This document shows positions 21,842-31,828 of a stretch of DNA of 64,000 nt, piece after piece. Source of the stretch: Bradyrhizobium sp. AUGA SZCCT0176. Its GTDB lineage: Bacteria; Pseudomonadota; Alphaproteobacteria; Rhizobiales; Xanthobacteraceae. Each line of letters starts with the position of its first letter. Positions within the stretch are counted from its first letter, which is position 1. Location: contig NZ_JAFCMB010000004.1 of assembly GCF_018130145.1 (NCBI RefSeq), forward strand, positions 186,001 through 250,000, written 5' to 3'. The translations under genes were made by a program, and so were the position numbers. The notes beneath the pieces were generated by a model. The model did no database searches, was not told the origin of the DNA, and saw nothing but the letters and a program-made list of their open reading frames with translations.

Positions 21842-22771
21842 TCATACCTCGATGAATGGTTCGACGTCGCGGCGCCGGCCGAGCATGAAGGCATCGGCGA
21901 CATGGACCAGCGGCGACAGATCGACATCGGACGCACCGCTTGCGATCAGTTCGACGAAGCGCCGATAGATGCCGCGATATTCCGCCTGCTTTTCGTCAAC
22001 CAGGATATGGCCATCATGCGAGAGATGGCTGCCGCCGGAAGAGAGCGTCAACCGCCCGGCGTCGGTCTCGACCCGGATGTCCCAGGTCTGGGGGCCGGTC
22101 TGGCGCCAATCGAACTCCGCCCGGATCGGAATGCACGTCTGGTCCGAAAAGACGAGATCGGCCGCGATCGGCGCCGCGCGATTGCGCGGGAAGGACAATT
22201 CGGCCTCCGTTAGAAAGAACGGCCGCGGCAGGATGCGGGTCAGGATCGAGAGCGCGTTGATGCCGGGATCGAACACGCCAAGTCCGCCCGGCTCCCAGAT
22301 CCAGGCCTGACCGGGATGCCAGACCCTGACATCCTCCTTCCATTCGACGACCACGGATTTGATCTGGCGGCCGGCGAGGAAGGCGCGCGCGGGTTCGACG
22401 GCCGGCGCAAAACGCGAATGCCAGGTTGCAAACAGCGTTCGCCCGGTTTGCCTGGCCGCAGCGACCAGCGGATCGAGTTCACTGACGGTGGCGCCCGGCG
22501 GCTTCTCGAGCAGCACATGCTTGCCGGCCTTCAGCGCAGCCGCCGCCTGCGCGTGGCGCACCTGGGGCGGCGTGCAGAGCGCAACGGCATCAATATCGAG
22601 TCTGGCGTCGAGTAGTTCGTCAAGCGTCGCAAAATGCACGATCCCGTCGATCGAAGCATTGCGGCTGGCGATCGCGGCAAGTTCGATGCCGTCGGTGTCT
22701 GATATCGCCGGGATATGCTGATCCCTGGCGATCTTGCCGAGGCCGACGATGGCAATGCGAATGGTGGTCAC
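21842..22771 (-). CDS. NAD(P)-dependent sugar 1-dehydrogenase (Gfo/Idh/MocA family; L-arabinose/D-galactose)
   Basis: 309 aa oxidoreductase. The Rossmann motif is IAIVGLGKIARDQHIPAI and the family EKP motif is VLLEKPPGATVSE, with the catalytic Lys. The sequence resembles bacterial D-galactose 1-dehydrogenase and L-arabinose 1-dehydrogenase, which are one family acting on both sugars. It oxidises the pyranose or furanose to the lactone. The neighbours (mutarotase, lactonase, 2-keto-3-deoxy-L-arabinonate dehydratase, ChvE importer) make L-arabinose the best-supported substrate, with D-galactose or D-fucose possible. Cytoplasmic. Confidence 0.88.
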   Translation of the reverse strand: MTTIRIAIVGLGKIARDQHIPAISDTDGIELAAIASRNASIDGIVHFATLDELLDARLDIDAVALCTPPQVRHAQAAAALKAGKHVLLEKPPGATVSELDPLVAAARQTGRTLFATWHSRFAPAVEPARAFLAGRQIKSVVVEWKEDVRVWHPGQAWIWEPGGLGVFDPGINALSILTRILPRPFFLTEAELSFPRNRAAPIAADLVFSDQTCIPIRAEFDWRQTGPQTWDIRVETDAGRLTLSSGGSHLSHDGHILVDEKQAEYRGIYRRFVELIASGASDVDLSPLVHVADAFMLGRRRDVEPFIEV

Positions 22772-22810
22772 GTCAATTCTTCTCGACGTTCGAGGAACGA
22801 TGTCAGCGGC

Positions 22811-23743
22811 TCACTTGCCCCAGCGCAGCACTAGCGGATTCAGCGGGCGCGCGATTTCGATCAGCCCAGCCCGAACGGCCGGATGCAGCGGCTGCAGCGG
22901 AAGCCGGACGGTCTCGTGCCGGATGACGCCGCCTTCCTTCATCAGCGCCTTGCAGGCGATCAGGCCGCACTGGCGGTTTTCATAGTTGATCAGCGGCAGC
23001 CAGCGTTCATAGGCCGCAACCGCTTCGGCGCGTCGGCCGGCGAAATACGGATCAGTGATCTGGCGAATGCCGTCGGGATAACCTCCACCGGTCATGGCGC
23101 CAGTCGCACCGGCATCGAGGTCGGCCATCAGCGTGATCGCCTCCTCGCCGTCCCACGGACCCTCGATCGCCGTGCCGCCGAGCGCGATCAACTCGCGCAG
23201 CTTGGCGGCGGCCTGAGGCGTCTCGATCTTGAAATAGGCGATGTTCTCGAGCTTCCGCGCCATGCGGGCGAGAAAGGCCGCCGACAGCGCCGTACCGGCG
23301 ACCGGCGCATCCTGGATCATGATCGGAATCGAGATCGCATCCGAAACAGTGCGGAAAAACTCATAGATGGCGTTTTCCCCGACCCGGATGGTCGCGCCAT
23401 GATAAGGCGGCATCACCATCACCATCGCGGCGCCGGCCTGCTGGGCCCGCCGCGAACGTTCAGCACAGATGTGCGAAGCAAAATGCGTGGTCGTGACGAT
23501 GACGGGGACGCGTCCCGCGACGTGCTTCAACACGGCATCGAGCACCGTGTCGCGCTCGGCGTCGGTCAACACGAACTGCTCGGAGAAGTTGGCGAGGATG
23601 CACAGTCCCTGCGAGCCGGCATCGATCATGCAATCGACGGCACGTTTCTGGCCGTCGAGATCGAGCCGGCCGTCGCCGTCGAACACCGTCGGCACGACTG
23701 GAAACACCCCCTTATAGGGCCGCTCGACGGTGGAATCTGCCAT
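22811..23743 (-). CDS. 2-keto-3-deoxy-L-arabinonate dehydratase (DHDPS superfamily)
   Basis: 310 aa class I aldolase-fold enzyme. The Schiff-base Lys is K172 in AYFKIETP. The protein closely resembles the Azospirillum L-KDA dehydratase as I recall it (GVFPVVPT, KRAVDCMIDAGSQGLCILAN, IEGPWDGEEAITLMADL, GAMTGGGYPDGIR, LRW at the C-terminus). That enzyme converts L-KDA to 2-oxoglutarate semialdehyde, so arabinose carbon would enter the TCA cycle via 2-oxoglutarate. I place the start at ATG 23743, which has GGAG at good spacing; ATG 23749 is the alternative. It lies between the regulator and the dehydrogenase. The semialdehyde dehydrogenase is not in the window. Confidence 0.87.
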   Translation of the reverse strand: MADSTVERPYKGVFPVVPTVFDGDGRLDLDGQKRAVDCMIDAGSQGLCILANFSEQFVLTDAERDTVLDAVLKHVAGRVPVIVTTTHFASHICAERSRRAQQAGAAMVMVMPPYHGATIRVGENAIYEFFRTVSDAISIPIMIQDAPVAGTALSAAFLARMARKLENIAYFKIETPQAAAKLRELIALGGTAIEGPWDGEEAITLMADLDAGATGAMTGGGYPDGIRQITDPYFAGRRAEAVAAYERWLPLINYENRQCGLIACKALMKEGGVIRHETVRLPLQPLHPAVRAGLIEIARPLNPLVLRWGK

Positions 23744-23762
23744 GACCATTCTCCGCTTTTGC

Positions 23763-24485
23763 TTAACCAGCCGCGCCGTGGCGGCGCAGGCCGTTGAAGA
23801 TGACTTCCTTCATCGCCGCGGAAGCCGCCTCGGCATTCCGCTCGGCGATTGCGTCGACAATTCGTTCGTGGGCCGCGATGGTGATTTCGCGCTCTTGCTC
23901 TTCGGTCGGCGCGCTCAGCCGGAACGACGCGCGCAATGCCGCCTCGATCACGGCGCCGATCGATCGCATGAACGGGTTGGCCGAACTGGTCGCGATGTCG
24001 AGGTGCAGCCGAAGATCGGCGTCAGCAAATTCAACTGAATCAGAAGCGAAGCTGCGCATCCTGGCGATGCTGTCGCGCAGGTGAGCGATCGCATCATCCG
24101 CCCGTCGCTCGGCGGCGAGAGCTGCGGCATGCGGCTCGACGGCGAGGCGAATGTCGGCGAGATCGCGAAGAAACCGCTTGTCGATCCCGGCTTCGAGGTG
24201 CCAGCCGAGCACATCGGAATCGAACATGTTCCAGGCCGAACGTTCCCTGACCCGCGTGCCGACGCCCGCCTTGGAATTCAGCAATCCCTTGGCGGACAAC
24301 GTCTTGACGCTTTCACGCAATACGGTGCGCGAAACGTCGAACATGGCAGTCAGTTCCGCATCGCGCGGCAGACTGGCGCCTTCCGGATAGCGGCCGACAA
24401 TGATGTCGATCCCGATCGTCCGGGTCACTTCCACCTGGCTGAAATGACCGCGGCCCGGCGCAATCACGACCCGGTCGGACCTCAT
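23763..24485 (-). CDS. GntR/FadR-family transcriptional regulator of the sugar operon
   Basis: 240 aa regulator. The N-terminal winged helix is LPRDAELTAMFDVSRTVLRE (about residues 39-58) followed by GLLNSKAGVGTRV. The C-terminal FCD ligand domain holds a metal-binding Asp/His pattern (ADLRLHLDIA, AHERIVDAI). It is the first gene of the operon, 19 nt upstream of the KDA dehydratase gene, so it probably regulates itself and the pathway in response to a sugar acid or keto-acid. Two dyads in the upstream gap are candidate sites. Confidence 0.9.
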   Translation of the reverse strand: MRSDRVVIAPGRGHFSQVEVTRTIGIDIIVGRYPEGASLPRDAELTAMFDVSRTVLRESVKTLSAKGLLNSKAGVGTRVRERSAWNMFDSDVLGWHLEAGIDKRFLRDLADIRLAVEPHAAALAAERRADDAIAHLRDSIARMRSFASDSVEFADADLRLHLDIATSSANPFMRSIGAVIEAALRASFRLSAPTEEQEREITIAAHERIVDAIAERNAEAASAAMKEVIFNGLRRHGAAG

Positions 24486-24952
24486 GGCGGGTCTCGTGGA
24501 GTCATGGCTGGTTTCGCTCCCTGATCGTTGCGGACCGTCCTGCCTCTTCGGGCAAGCTCAAATCTGGCGCGATCTCCCATGCCACAACCCTCAAGCCTTG
24601 TATAGCATATTATCATATTAGTATGACTTTCTTTCGGTCGACCATTTTGTGTCCTTCGGCCCCCCTCGTCGCGGCTGTGCTCAAGGGGCTGCGCAGTTGG
24701 CGCCACAGCATGTCAACAGTTTCCATATCGTGGATATGAACTGGCAACTGTAGACACTACGTCAGCGAACCGGTATGAACGGCGACCTGCGGGCAACCGC
24801 ATCGTCGGTCGAAAAAAGCGTTTCGAGCGCCGCGCCGGACACCTGGCGCAACCGACGTCTTCAGCCAAAACACTGCGCGCCGTTGCATTTTTTCACGGCC
24901 AACCGGCTTTCATCACCCGAGGGAATCGACAGTGGACATTTGGAGCAGATCC
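24486..24952. other. Divergent intergenic region between gntR and the TctC-type gene
   Basis: 467 bp between a minus-strand and a plus-strand gene. The stretch at 24598-24630 is strikingly AT-rich for this genome and contains CATA (24606-24609) and TATG (24622-24625) separated by 12 bp. A second dyad is listed at 24724-24738. GGTCGACC (24636-24643) is an 8-bp palindrome. Promoters for both flanking genes are expected here. No convincing coding frame is present. Confidence 0.55.
24724..24738. promoter_or_regulatory. CATATC-GTG-GATATG palindrome, candidate GntR operator
   Basis: This is a 6-bp perfect inverted repeat with a 3-bp spacer, flanked by TTC on the left and AA on the right, in the region upstream of the GntR/FadR-type regulator gene. 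Length and symmetry suit a dimeric winged-helix repressor. It could equally serve the divergent TctC-type gene. Confidence 0.4.
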
Positions 24953-25909
24953 ATGCGCCGTACCGTGCTGGCGTTCGCAACGCTTCTTGCCGTGTGTGGC
25001 GTCGCAACGGCGGAAACATACCCCTCACGTCGGATCACTGTGATCGTGCCGTTCGGCGCGGGCAGCGGCACGGATGGCGTGGCCCGAATTGTCACCCAAC
25101 GGCTCTCCGAAATGCTCAAAACGACCATCGTGGTGGAGAACCGCCCCGGCGCGAGCGGCGCGATCGGTGCGGTCGCGACCGCGCGTTCCGCGCCGGACGG
25201 CTATACGCTGATGTTCGGCGGATCATCCACCCATGCCGCCAACCCCAGCCTGCTTAAGTCCATCCAGTATTCTCCCAAGGACGACTTCGCGCCCGTCTCC
25301 CGTGTCGGCCTGTTCCCCTACATCCTCGTCGTCAATCCCGGGATCGAGGCCAAAAACGTCGGCGAACTGATCGCGCTTGCAAAGCAGAAGCCCGGCTCGA
25401 TGTCGTTTGCTTATTCAAATGCGCTGGGCCAGCTTGCCGGTGAAATGTTCAAACGGCGCGCCGGTATCGATATCCAGGCCGTGCCGTACAAGAGCAGCCC
25501 GGAAGCCATAACGGACGTCATCGCCGGTCGCGTTTCCCTGATGTTCAACGATGTAACTTCTACCCTGCCCCTGGCGCGGTCGGGTCAGCTTCGCGCACTT
25601 GTGACCATCACGAAGGACCGCACGACGCTGCTATCCGAATTGCCCACCATCCAGGAGCAGGGACTTGATTTCGGCAATCTCTCCGCATGGACCGGCGTGT
25701 TCGCGCCCAAGGGCACGCCGCCGGAGGTGGTCGAAAAGCTGGCGGAGTCGCTGCGCGAAATCCTGGCTGAACCCGCGGTCCGCCAGCGCCTCGCCGAAAT
25801 CGGCTTCGAAGCGCAGTGGCTCCCGCCGAAGCCATTCGCCGAACACGTCGCCACCGATATCGAGCGATGGGCAACACTCACCAAGGAAGCGGGCATCGTG
25901 CCTCAGTGA
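24953..25909 (+). CDS. TctC/Bug-type periplasmic solute-binding protein (orphan)
   Basis: 318 aa tripartite tricarboxylate transporter receptor family protein. The signal peptide is MRRTVLAFATLLAVCGVATA before ETYPSRRITVIVPF. Family motifs are PFGAGSGTDGVARIV, VVENRPGASGAIGA and APDGYTLMFGGSSTHAANP. These proteins bind carboxylates or related small acids. The usual TctA/TctB membrane partners are absent, which is common for such orphan receptors. ATG 24953 is preferred for its GGAG site and clean signal peptide; GTG 24932 is an alternative. It stands alone on the plus strand and its stop lies 15 bp from the stop of convergent hutU. Confidence 0.92.
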   Translation: MRRTVLAFATLLAVCGVATAETYPSRRITVIVPFGAGSGTDGVARIVTQRLSEMLKTTIVVENRPGASGAIGAVATARSAPDGYTLMFGGSSTHAANPSLLKSIQYSPKDDFAPVSRVGLFPYILVVNPGIEAKNVGELIALAKQKPGSMSFAYSNALGQLAGEMFKRRAGIDIQAVPYKSSPEAITDVIAGRVSLMFNDVTSTLPLARSGQLRALVTITKDRTTLLSELPTIQEQGLDFGNLSAWTGVFAPKGTPPEVVEKLAESLREILAEPAVRQRLAEIGFEAQWLPPKPFAEHVATDIERWATLTKEAGIVPQ

Positions 25910-25924
25910 GGCTGACGGTTTCGG

Positions 25925-27595
25925 CTACGACGGTAAACCGGGCAGATCGAGACCGTTGGTCCTTGCACACTCGATCGCGGTCTCATAGCCCGCATCGGCA
26001 TGGCGCATGACCCCCGTCGCCGGGTCATTCCAAAGCACCCGCTCGAGGCGGCGCGCGGCCTCCGGCGTTCCGTCTGCGACGATCACCATGCCGGCGTGCT
26101 GCGAATAGCCGATGCCGACGCCGCCGCCGTGATGCAGCGAGACCCACGTGGCCCCGCTGGCACAATTGAGCAGCGCATTGAGCAGCGGCCAGTCCGACAC
26201 CGCGTCCGAGCCGTCGCGCATCGCTTCGGTTTCGCGGTTTGGGCTCGCCACCGAGCCGCTGTCGAGATGATCGCGACCGATCACGATCGGTGCCTTCAAC
26301 TCGCCCCGCGCCACCATTTCATTGAACGCCAGGCCCAGCCGGTGGCGATCGCCAAGGCCGACCCAGCAGATCCGCGCCGGCAGTCCCTGGAACTTGATCC
26401 GCGCTCGGGCCATGTCGAGCCAGTTGTGCAGATGCTTGTCATCCGGCATCAACTCCTTGACCTTGGCATCGGTGCGGAAAATGTCTTCGGGGTCCCCTGA
26501 TAGCGCGGCCCACCGGAATGGCCCGACGCCGCGGCAGAACAGCGGGCGGATATAGGCCGGAACGAAGCCGGGGAAATCGAACGCGTTCTTCAATCCCATG
26601 TCCTTCGCCATCTGTCGGATGTTGTTGCCATAGTCGAGCGTGGGAATGCCCTGCGCATGGAAATCCAGCATGGCCTGGACGTGGCCGACCATGGAAGTCT
26701 TCGCCGCCGCCTCAACCGCTTTCGGATCCGCCTCGCGCCTGGACGTCCACTCGGCAAGCGTCCATCCCTTGGGCAGATAGCCGTTGATCGGATCATGCGC
26801 GCTGGTCTGGTCGGTGACGATGTCGGGCCTGACGCCGCGGCGCACCAGTTCGGGAAAAATATCGGCGGCGTTGCCGAGCAGGCCGACCGAGACCGGTTTC
26901 CCGCTTTGCGCCACCTCCGCCATGATCGCGAGCGCCTCATCGAGCGTGCTTGCCTGCCTGTCGAGGTAACCCGTGCGCAGCCGCATCTCGATGCGGCTCG
27001 GCTGGCATTCGACGGCGAGCATCGACGCACCGGCCATCGTGGCGGCAAGCGGTTGGGCGCCGCCCATGCCGCCAAGACCGGCCGTGAGAATCCATTTGCC
27101 CGCGAGGCTGCCGCCATAATGACGTCGCCCCACCTCGACGAACGTTTCGTACGTCCCCTGCACGATGCCCTGGCTGCCGATGTAGATCCACGACCCGGCG
27201 GTCATCTGGCCGAACATCATCAAGCCCTGCTTGTCGAGTTCGTTGAAGTGATCGAGCGTCGCCCAGTGCGGTACCAGGTTCGAATTCGCGATCAGCACGC
27301 GCGGCGCATCGGGATGGGTTCGGAAAATTCCGACCGGCTTGCCCGACTGAACCACCAGCGTCTGGTCGGCTTCGAGCTTGCGCAAGGAGGCAACGATCCG
27401 GTCGAAACTGTCCCAGTCGCGCGCCGCGCGGCCAATGCCGCCATAGACGACGAGTTCGCTCGGCCGTTCGGCAACGTCAGGATCGAGATTGTTCATCAGC
27501 ATTCGGAGCGGCGCTTCGGTGAGCCAGCTCTTGGCGCTGATCTCGGACCCGTGCGGCGATCGGATGATACGGTCGTTGTCCAGTCGGCGGTTCAT
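25925..27595 (-). CDS. hutU: Urocanate hydratase
   Basis: 556 aa enzyme adding water to urocanate to give 4-imidazolone-5-propanoate, second step of histidine degradation, using tightly bound NAD. The sequence is canonical: [20 protein letters not shown] at the N-terminus, [20 protein letters not shown] as NAD-binding loop, [20 protein letters not shown] and the C-terminal [20 protein letters not shown]. The length matches the family (about 557). Its start overlaps the hutH stop by 4 nt. Last gene of hutI-hutH-hutU. Cytoplasmic. Confidence 0.98.
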   Translation of the reverse strand: MNRRLDNDRIIRSPHGSEISAKSWLTEAPLRMLMNNLDPDVAERPSELVVYGGIGRAARDWDSFDRIVASLRKLEADQTLVVQSGKPVGIFRTHPDAPRVLIANSNLVPHWATLDHFNELDKQGLMMFGQMTAGSWIYIGSQGIVQGTYETFVEVGRRHYGGSLAGKWILTAGLGGMGGAQPLAATMAGASMLAVECQPSRIEMRLRTGYLDRQASTLDEALAIMAEVAQSGKPVSVGLLGNAADIFPELVRRGVRPDIVTDQTSAHDPINGYLPKGWTLAEWTSRREADPKAVEAAAKTSMVGHVQAMLDFHAQGIPTLDYGNNIRQMAKDMGLKNAFDFPGFVPAYIRPLFCRGVGPFRWAALSGDPEDIFRTDAKVKELMPDDKHLHNWLDMARARIKFQGLPARICWVGLGDRHRLGLAFNEMVARGELKAPIVIGRDHLDSGSVASPNRETEAMRDGSDAVSDWPLLNALLNCASGATWVSLHHGGGVGIGYSQHAGMVIVADGTPEAARRLERVLWNDPATGVMRHADAGYETAIECARTNGLDLPGLPS

Positions 27596-29169
27596 GACAA
27601 ATGACCTTTCTCGGCAAGGTTTGGAAACGGATTGTTCTCGAGCACCGAAATCGCAACTGATGGCAATGTGCCGGCTGCGACCAGCGCCGTTGCTTTCGCA
27701 ATGTCGTCGGCCATATAGCGATCGCCACCGAGCGCCGGTACTTGCTCGCGCAGCGTAGCAATCACCGCAGCAAGTGCGGGGCTGGTCGTATGCGGCGCGC
27801 GCAGCCCGATGCCCTGCGCCGCCACCAGCAGCTCAATGCCGAGAATGGCCGCAAGATTATCCGCCATGTCAGACAACCGGCGGGCGGCGTGCGCGGCCAT
27901 CGACACATGATCTTCCTGGTTGGCGCTGGTCGGTGTCGAATCGATCGAGCAGGCCGCGGCACGTTGCTTGTTCTCGGCATAAAGTGCGGCCGCCGTCACT
28001 TCGGCAATCATGAAGCCGGAATTGATGCCGGGCTCCGGGGTGAGGAATGGCGGCAGACCAAAGTTCAGCGCAGGATCGACCAGCGTAGCGATGCGCCGTT
28101 CACTGATCGCGCCGATCTCCGACAAGGCCAGCGCAATCTGGTCAGCGGCGAACGCGACCGGCTCGGCGTGAAAATTTCCACCCGAGACGATCTCTCCGGT
28201 CTCTACCAGCACCAGCGGATTGTCGGTGACCGCGTTGGCCTCGATCGTCAGTGTGCGGGCGGCTTGCGTCAGCAGGTCAAGTACGGCGCCGGCCACTTGC
28301 GGCTGGCAGCGCAGGCAATAAGGATCCTGCACGCGCTCGTCGCCTTCGAGATGCGAGTTCCTGATATCGCTGCCCTCCAGCAACGCTGTCAGCGCCGCCC
28401 CGGCTGCGATTTGCCCGTTATGTCCGCGCAACTGCTGGATCTCGGCGCGAAACGGCGCCGTCGAGGCCATCGCCGCATCGACCGACAAGGCGCCGGTCAC
28501 CAGCGTCGCGCAGAGCAGCCCATGGGCGCGCAATAATCCGGAAATCGCATAGGCCGTCGAAAACTGCGTGCCGTTGATCAGGGCCAAGCCTTCCTTCGGG
28601 CCGAGCGTCACCGGCGCGAGACCGGCGGCGGCCAGCGCATCAAGGCCCGGCACGACCTTGCCATCGACGAGCGCCTGCCCTTCGCCGATCATGACGGCCG
28701 TCATATGCGCCAGCGGCGCCAGATCGCCGGACGCGCCCACTGAGCCCTGCTGTGGCACCAGCGGAAAAACGTCGCGCGCCAGCATCGCCTGCAATTGCTC
28801 GATGATTTCGCGTCGAACGCCCGAGGCGCCCCGCCCCAGCGAGACGATCTTCAGCGCCATCATCAGACGCACGATCGGTTCGGGCGTTGGCAGCCCTACC
28901 CCGCAGCAATGCGACACGATCAAATTTCGCTGCAGCAGAGTGGTCTGGCCGGGCGGGATTCGCTTCGACGCCAGTTTTCCAAAGCCGGTATTGATGCCGT
29001 AAGCCGGAATGTCCGCGTCCGCGGCCTTGGCAACAATGGCCGAAGCCGCCTCGACGCGCGGCAAGAAGGATGGATCGAGCGCGACGGCCGCGCCCGCAAG
29101 CACTTGCGCAAGCTCGTCGAGGCTGACCCGTCCGGGCGAAACGACAATGGATGCGTTGCGGTCGCTCAT
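27592..29169 (-). CDS. hutH: Histidine ammonia-lyase
   Basis: 525 aa lyase converting L-histidine to urocanate and ammonia. The Ala-Ser-Gly triad that forms the MIO electrophile is visible in [16 protein letters not shown] (about residue 145). The active-site Tyr region is [13 protein letters not shown], and a later conserved block is [19 protein letters not shown] 29169 is the correct start, overlapping the hutI stop by 4 nt; the frame is open further upstream but overlaps hutI. Expression is coupled with hutI and hutU under HutC control. Confidence 0.98.
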   Translation of the reverse strand: MSDRNASIVVSPGRVSLDELAQVLAGAAVALDPSFLPRVEAASAIVAKAADADIPAYGINTGFGKLASKRIPPGQTTLLQRNLIVSHCCGVGLPTPEPIVRLMMALKIVSLGRGASGVRREIIEQLQAMLARDVFPLVPQQGSVGASGDLAPLAHMTAVMIGEGQALVDGKVVPGLDALAAAGLAPVTLGPKEGLALINGTQFSTAYAISGLLRAHGLLCATLVTGALSVDAAMASTAPFRAEIQQLRGHNGQIAAGAALTALLEGSDIRNSHLEGDERVQDPYCLRCQPQVAGAVLDLLTQAARTLTIEANAVTDNPLVLVETGEIVSGGNFHAEPVAFAADQIALALSEIGAISERRIATLVDPALNFGLPPFLTPEPGINSGFMIAEVTAAALYAENKQRAAACSIDSTPTSANQEDHVSMAAHAARRLSDMADNLAAILGIELLVAAQGIGLRAPHTTSPALAAVIATLREQVPALGGDRYMADDIAKATALVAAGTLPSVAISVLENNPFPNLAEKGHLS

Positions 29170-30380
29170 TGTCCCCTCCACACCCTTGCGTGCAACGGGT
29201 TGAAGCCCATCCGGTAGACGAGTTCGGCGGGCCGCTCGATATCCCAGATCGCGAGATCGCACCATTTGCCGGCTTCGAGCGTGCCGGTCTCCCCGAGAAC
29301 GCCGAGCGCGCGAGCTCCTTCGCGCGTCACACCGGCCAGGCATTCGGCAACATTCATCCGGAACAGCGTCGCGCCCATATTCATGGCCAGCAGCAGCGAC
29401 GTCAGCGGCGAACTGCCGGGATTGCAGTCGGTCGCGAGCGCCATGTTGACGCCGTGGGCGCGGAACGATTCGACCGGTGGTTTCCTGGTCTCGCGAATGA
29501 AATAGAACGCGCCCGGCAGCAACACGGCTACCGTACCCGCCCGCGCCATTGCCGCGGCGCCGGCTTCATCGGTGTGTTCAAGATGATCGGCGGACAGAGC
29601 GGAAAATCCCGCAGCAAGGGCCGCTCCGCCGAGGTTCGACAACTGATCCGCATGCAGTTTGACCGGCAGTCCCAGCGCCCTTGCCGCACGGAACACCCGC
29701 GCCGTTTGATCGCCCGAGAAAGCGATACCTTCCATGAAGGCGTCGACGGCGTCGGCAAGCCCGGCCTGCGCCACCGCCGGCAGCATCTCGCGGCAAACAA
29801 GCTCGATGTATCGATCCTTGTCACCATCGGCTTCCGGCGGCAGTGCGTGCGCGCCAAGAAACGTGGTTCGGATGCTGACCGGCCGGCTGCGGCCCAGCGC
29901 ACGCGCGGCTGACAGCTGTCGCATCTCGGTTTCGGTGTTGAGCCCGTAGCCGGATTTGATCTCGAGCGTCGTCACGCCCTCGCCGATCAGCGCATCTAAC
30001 CTCGGCAGCGCACCGGCAACCAGGTCGGCCTCGCCGGAGGCCCGCGTCGCCGCGACCGTCGAGACAATACCGCCACCCGCCCGTGCGATCTCTTCGTAGC
30101 TTGCGCCCTGCAGGCGCAGCTCGAACTCGTGGGCGCGGTTTCCGCCGAACACCAGATGGGTATGACAATCGATCAGTCCCGGCGTGATCCACCGCCCCGC
30201 GCAATCGATCCGTTCGACCGCATCGGCGTCAGATGGAAAGTCGGAACGGCTGCCGGCAAAGACGATGCGGCCATCCCGCGCGGCAATCACGCCCTGCTCG
30301 ATCACGCCGAGGTCGGGCAGATCCTCCCGAACGGTGGCGAGCCGGGCATTATGCCAAATTCGATCAAAGCGCTCGGCCAT
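29166..30380 (-). CDS. hutI: Imidazolonepropionase
   Basis: 404 aa amidohydrolase opening 4-imidazolone-5-propanoate to N-formimino-L-glutamate. Metal ligands are in [19 protein letters not shown] (His-x-His, about residue 70), [11 protein letters not shown] (His), [10 protein letters not shown] (His) and [11 protein letters not shown] (Asp). I chose ATG 30380, giving [17 protein letters not shown], over an in-frame codon 15 nt upstream. First gene of the leftward hut operon; its promoter shares the 90-bp intergenic region with hutF. Confidence 0.97.
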   Translation of the reverse strand: MAERFDRIWHNARLATVREDLPDLGVIEQGVIAARDGRIVFAGSRSDFPSDADAVERIDCAGRWITPGLIDCHTHLVFGGNRAHEFELRLQGASYEEIARAGGGIVSTVAATRASGEADLVAGALPRLDALIGEGVTTLEIKSGYGLNTETEMRQLSAARALGRSRPVSIRTTFLGAHALPPEADGDKDRYIELVCREMLPAVAQAGLADAVDAFMEGIAFSGDQTARVFRAARALGLPVKLHADQLSNLGGAALAAGFSALSADHLEHTDEAGAAAMARAGTVAVLLPGAFYFIRETRKPPVESFRAHGVNMALATDCNPGSSPLTSLLLAMNMGATLFRMNVAECLAGVTREGARALGVLGETGTLEAGKWCDLAIWDIERPAELVYRMGFNPLHARVWRGQ

Positions 30381-30405
30381 GCAGCATTCCCTCAACGGCA
30401 GAAGC

Positions 30406-30435
30406 TTGACGGGACGATATGTCTATACATATTAT
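30406..30435 (+). promoter_or_regulatory. hutF promoter with HutC-like operator in the spacer
   Basis: The -35 is TTGACG (30406-30411) and the -10 is TATTAT (30430-30435), spaced 18 bp. Between them lies TGTCTATACA (30420-30429), one mismatch from the TGTA-N2-TACA dyad that I recall for Pseudomonas HutC. Repressor bound there would block polymerase at hutF. The site also lies about 40 bp upstream of hutI, where TGGACA-N17-TATGTA is a weaker minus-strand promoter, so one operator could control both arms. Confidence 0.65.
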
Positions 30436-30469
30436 CGTGCCGGTGTTCTGTCCAGCCGGTTTGGAAAAC

Positions 30470-31828
30470 ATGTCCACTCTGCATTTCGCGTCAGCGCTGC
30501 TCCCGTCCGGTTGGGCTGATGACGTGCAGGTGGCTGCTACCGATGGGATCATCACCAAGGTCACCCCTGGCATGGCGCCGGAAGCCGACGACGAACGCCA
30601 CCAGCTGGCCGTCCCGGGAATAGCCAGCCTGCATAGTCACGCGTTCCAGCGTGGCATGGCGGGTCTTGCCGAAACACGCGGTAATACCGCCGATACATTC
30701 TGGACATGGCGCGAGACGATGTATCGCTTCGCGCTGAGCATGGCCCCCGACGATGCCAAAGCCGTCGCGACACTGCTCTATGTCGAGATGCTGGAGCAAG
30801 GTTTTACGCGCGTCGGGGAATTCCACTATCTCCATCACGCCCACGATGGCACGCCCTACGCTAATCCCGCCGAGATGGCGACGCGAATTGCGCAAGCCGC
30901 CGAGGCCACCGGCATCGGGCTAACGCTGCTGCCGAGCTTCTACGCGCACGGCTCCTTTGGTGGCGCCGCGCCCCATGCCGGCCAGCGCCGCTTCATCTGT
31001 TCGGTCGACCAGTTTGCCAAACTGATTGACGCTACAAAGCGGACCCTCCGCGAATTGCCCGGGGCCAATGTCGGCATCGCCCCGCACAGCCTGCGCGCCG
31101 TGACACCAGATGAACTGGCGGCAATCGTGCCGTTGGCCGAAGGCGGGCCGGTCCATATCCACGCCGCCGAACAGACCAGGGAAGTCGAGGAATGCATCGC
31201 CTGGTCGGGCCGGCGGCCGGTCGAGTGGCTGCTCGAGCATGCCCCAATCGATCAGCGCTGGTGCCTGATCCATGCGACGCACACCACCGCGACCGAGATC
31301 GCTGCGCTTGCCAAAAGCGGCGCCGTCGCAGGCCTCTGCCCGGTTACCGAAGCAAGCCTCGGCGATGGCATTTTTCCGGCGCGCGAATTCCTTGATGCAG
31401 GCGGCCGGTTCGGCGTCGGCACCGATTCCAATGTCCTCGTCGGCGTCGCCGACGAACTGCGCCAGCTCGAATATGGCCAGCGGCTCAAACACCGGGAACG
31501 CAATGTGTTGTCCGGCGGTCCCGGCATCTCGACCGGACGCGCATTGTTCGACACCGCGCTGGCCGGCGGCGCCCAGGCGCTCGCGCAGCCGACCACAGGA
31601 ATCCAGGCAGGCGCGCGCGCCGATATCGTCACCCTCGACACCGCACATCCCTCGCTCGCCGGGCGCCATCGGGATGCCGTCCTCGATGGCTGGATTTTCG
31701 CCGCCAATGCGGGGGCTATCGACTGTGTCTGGGCAGGCGGCAGCAAGGTCGTTGAAGGCGGGCGTCACCGGCTTCGCCAGAAGGCGCGCGAGACCTTCAA
31801 CGCCGCCGTTCGAAGGCTCGTCGCATGA
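30470..31828 (+). CDS. hutF: Formimidoylglutamate deiminase
   Basis: 452 aa amidohydrolase converting N-formimino-L-glutamate to N-formyl-L-glutamate and ammonia. Metal motifs are GIASLHSHAFQRGMAG (His-x-His, about residue 50), VHIHAAEQTREVEECIAW, CLIHATHTT and FGVGTDSNVLV (Asp). This marks the five-step route that ends with N-formylglutamate amidohydrolase (HutG), which is not in the window. ATG 30470 gives MSTLHFASALLPSGW; 17 more in-frame codons upstream would overlap the promoter. It overlaps hutC by 4 nt. Confidence 0.96.
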   Translation: MSTLHFASALLPSGWADDVQVAATDGIITKVTPGMAPEADDERHQLAVPGIASLHSHAFQRGMAGLAETRGNTADTFWTWRETMYRFALSMAPDDAKAVATLLYVEMLEQGFTRVGEFHYLHHAHDGTPYANPAEMATRIAQAAEATGIGLTLLPSFYAHGSFGGAAPHAGQRRFICSVDQFAKLIDATKRTLRELPGANVGIAPHSLRAVTPDELAAIVPLAEGGPVHIHAAEQTREVEECIAWSGRRPVEWLLEHAPIDQRWCLIHATHTTATEIAALAKSGAVAGLCPVTEASLGDGIFPAREFLDAGGRFGVGTDSNVLVGVADELRQLEYGQRLKHRERNVLSGGPGISTGRALFDTALAGGAQALAQPTTGIQAGARADIVTLDTAHPSLAGRHRDAVLDGWIFAANAGAIDCVWAGGSKVVEGGRHRLRQKARETFNAAVRRLVA

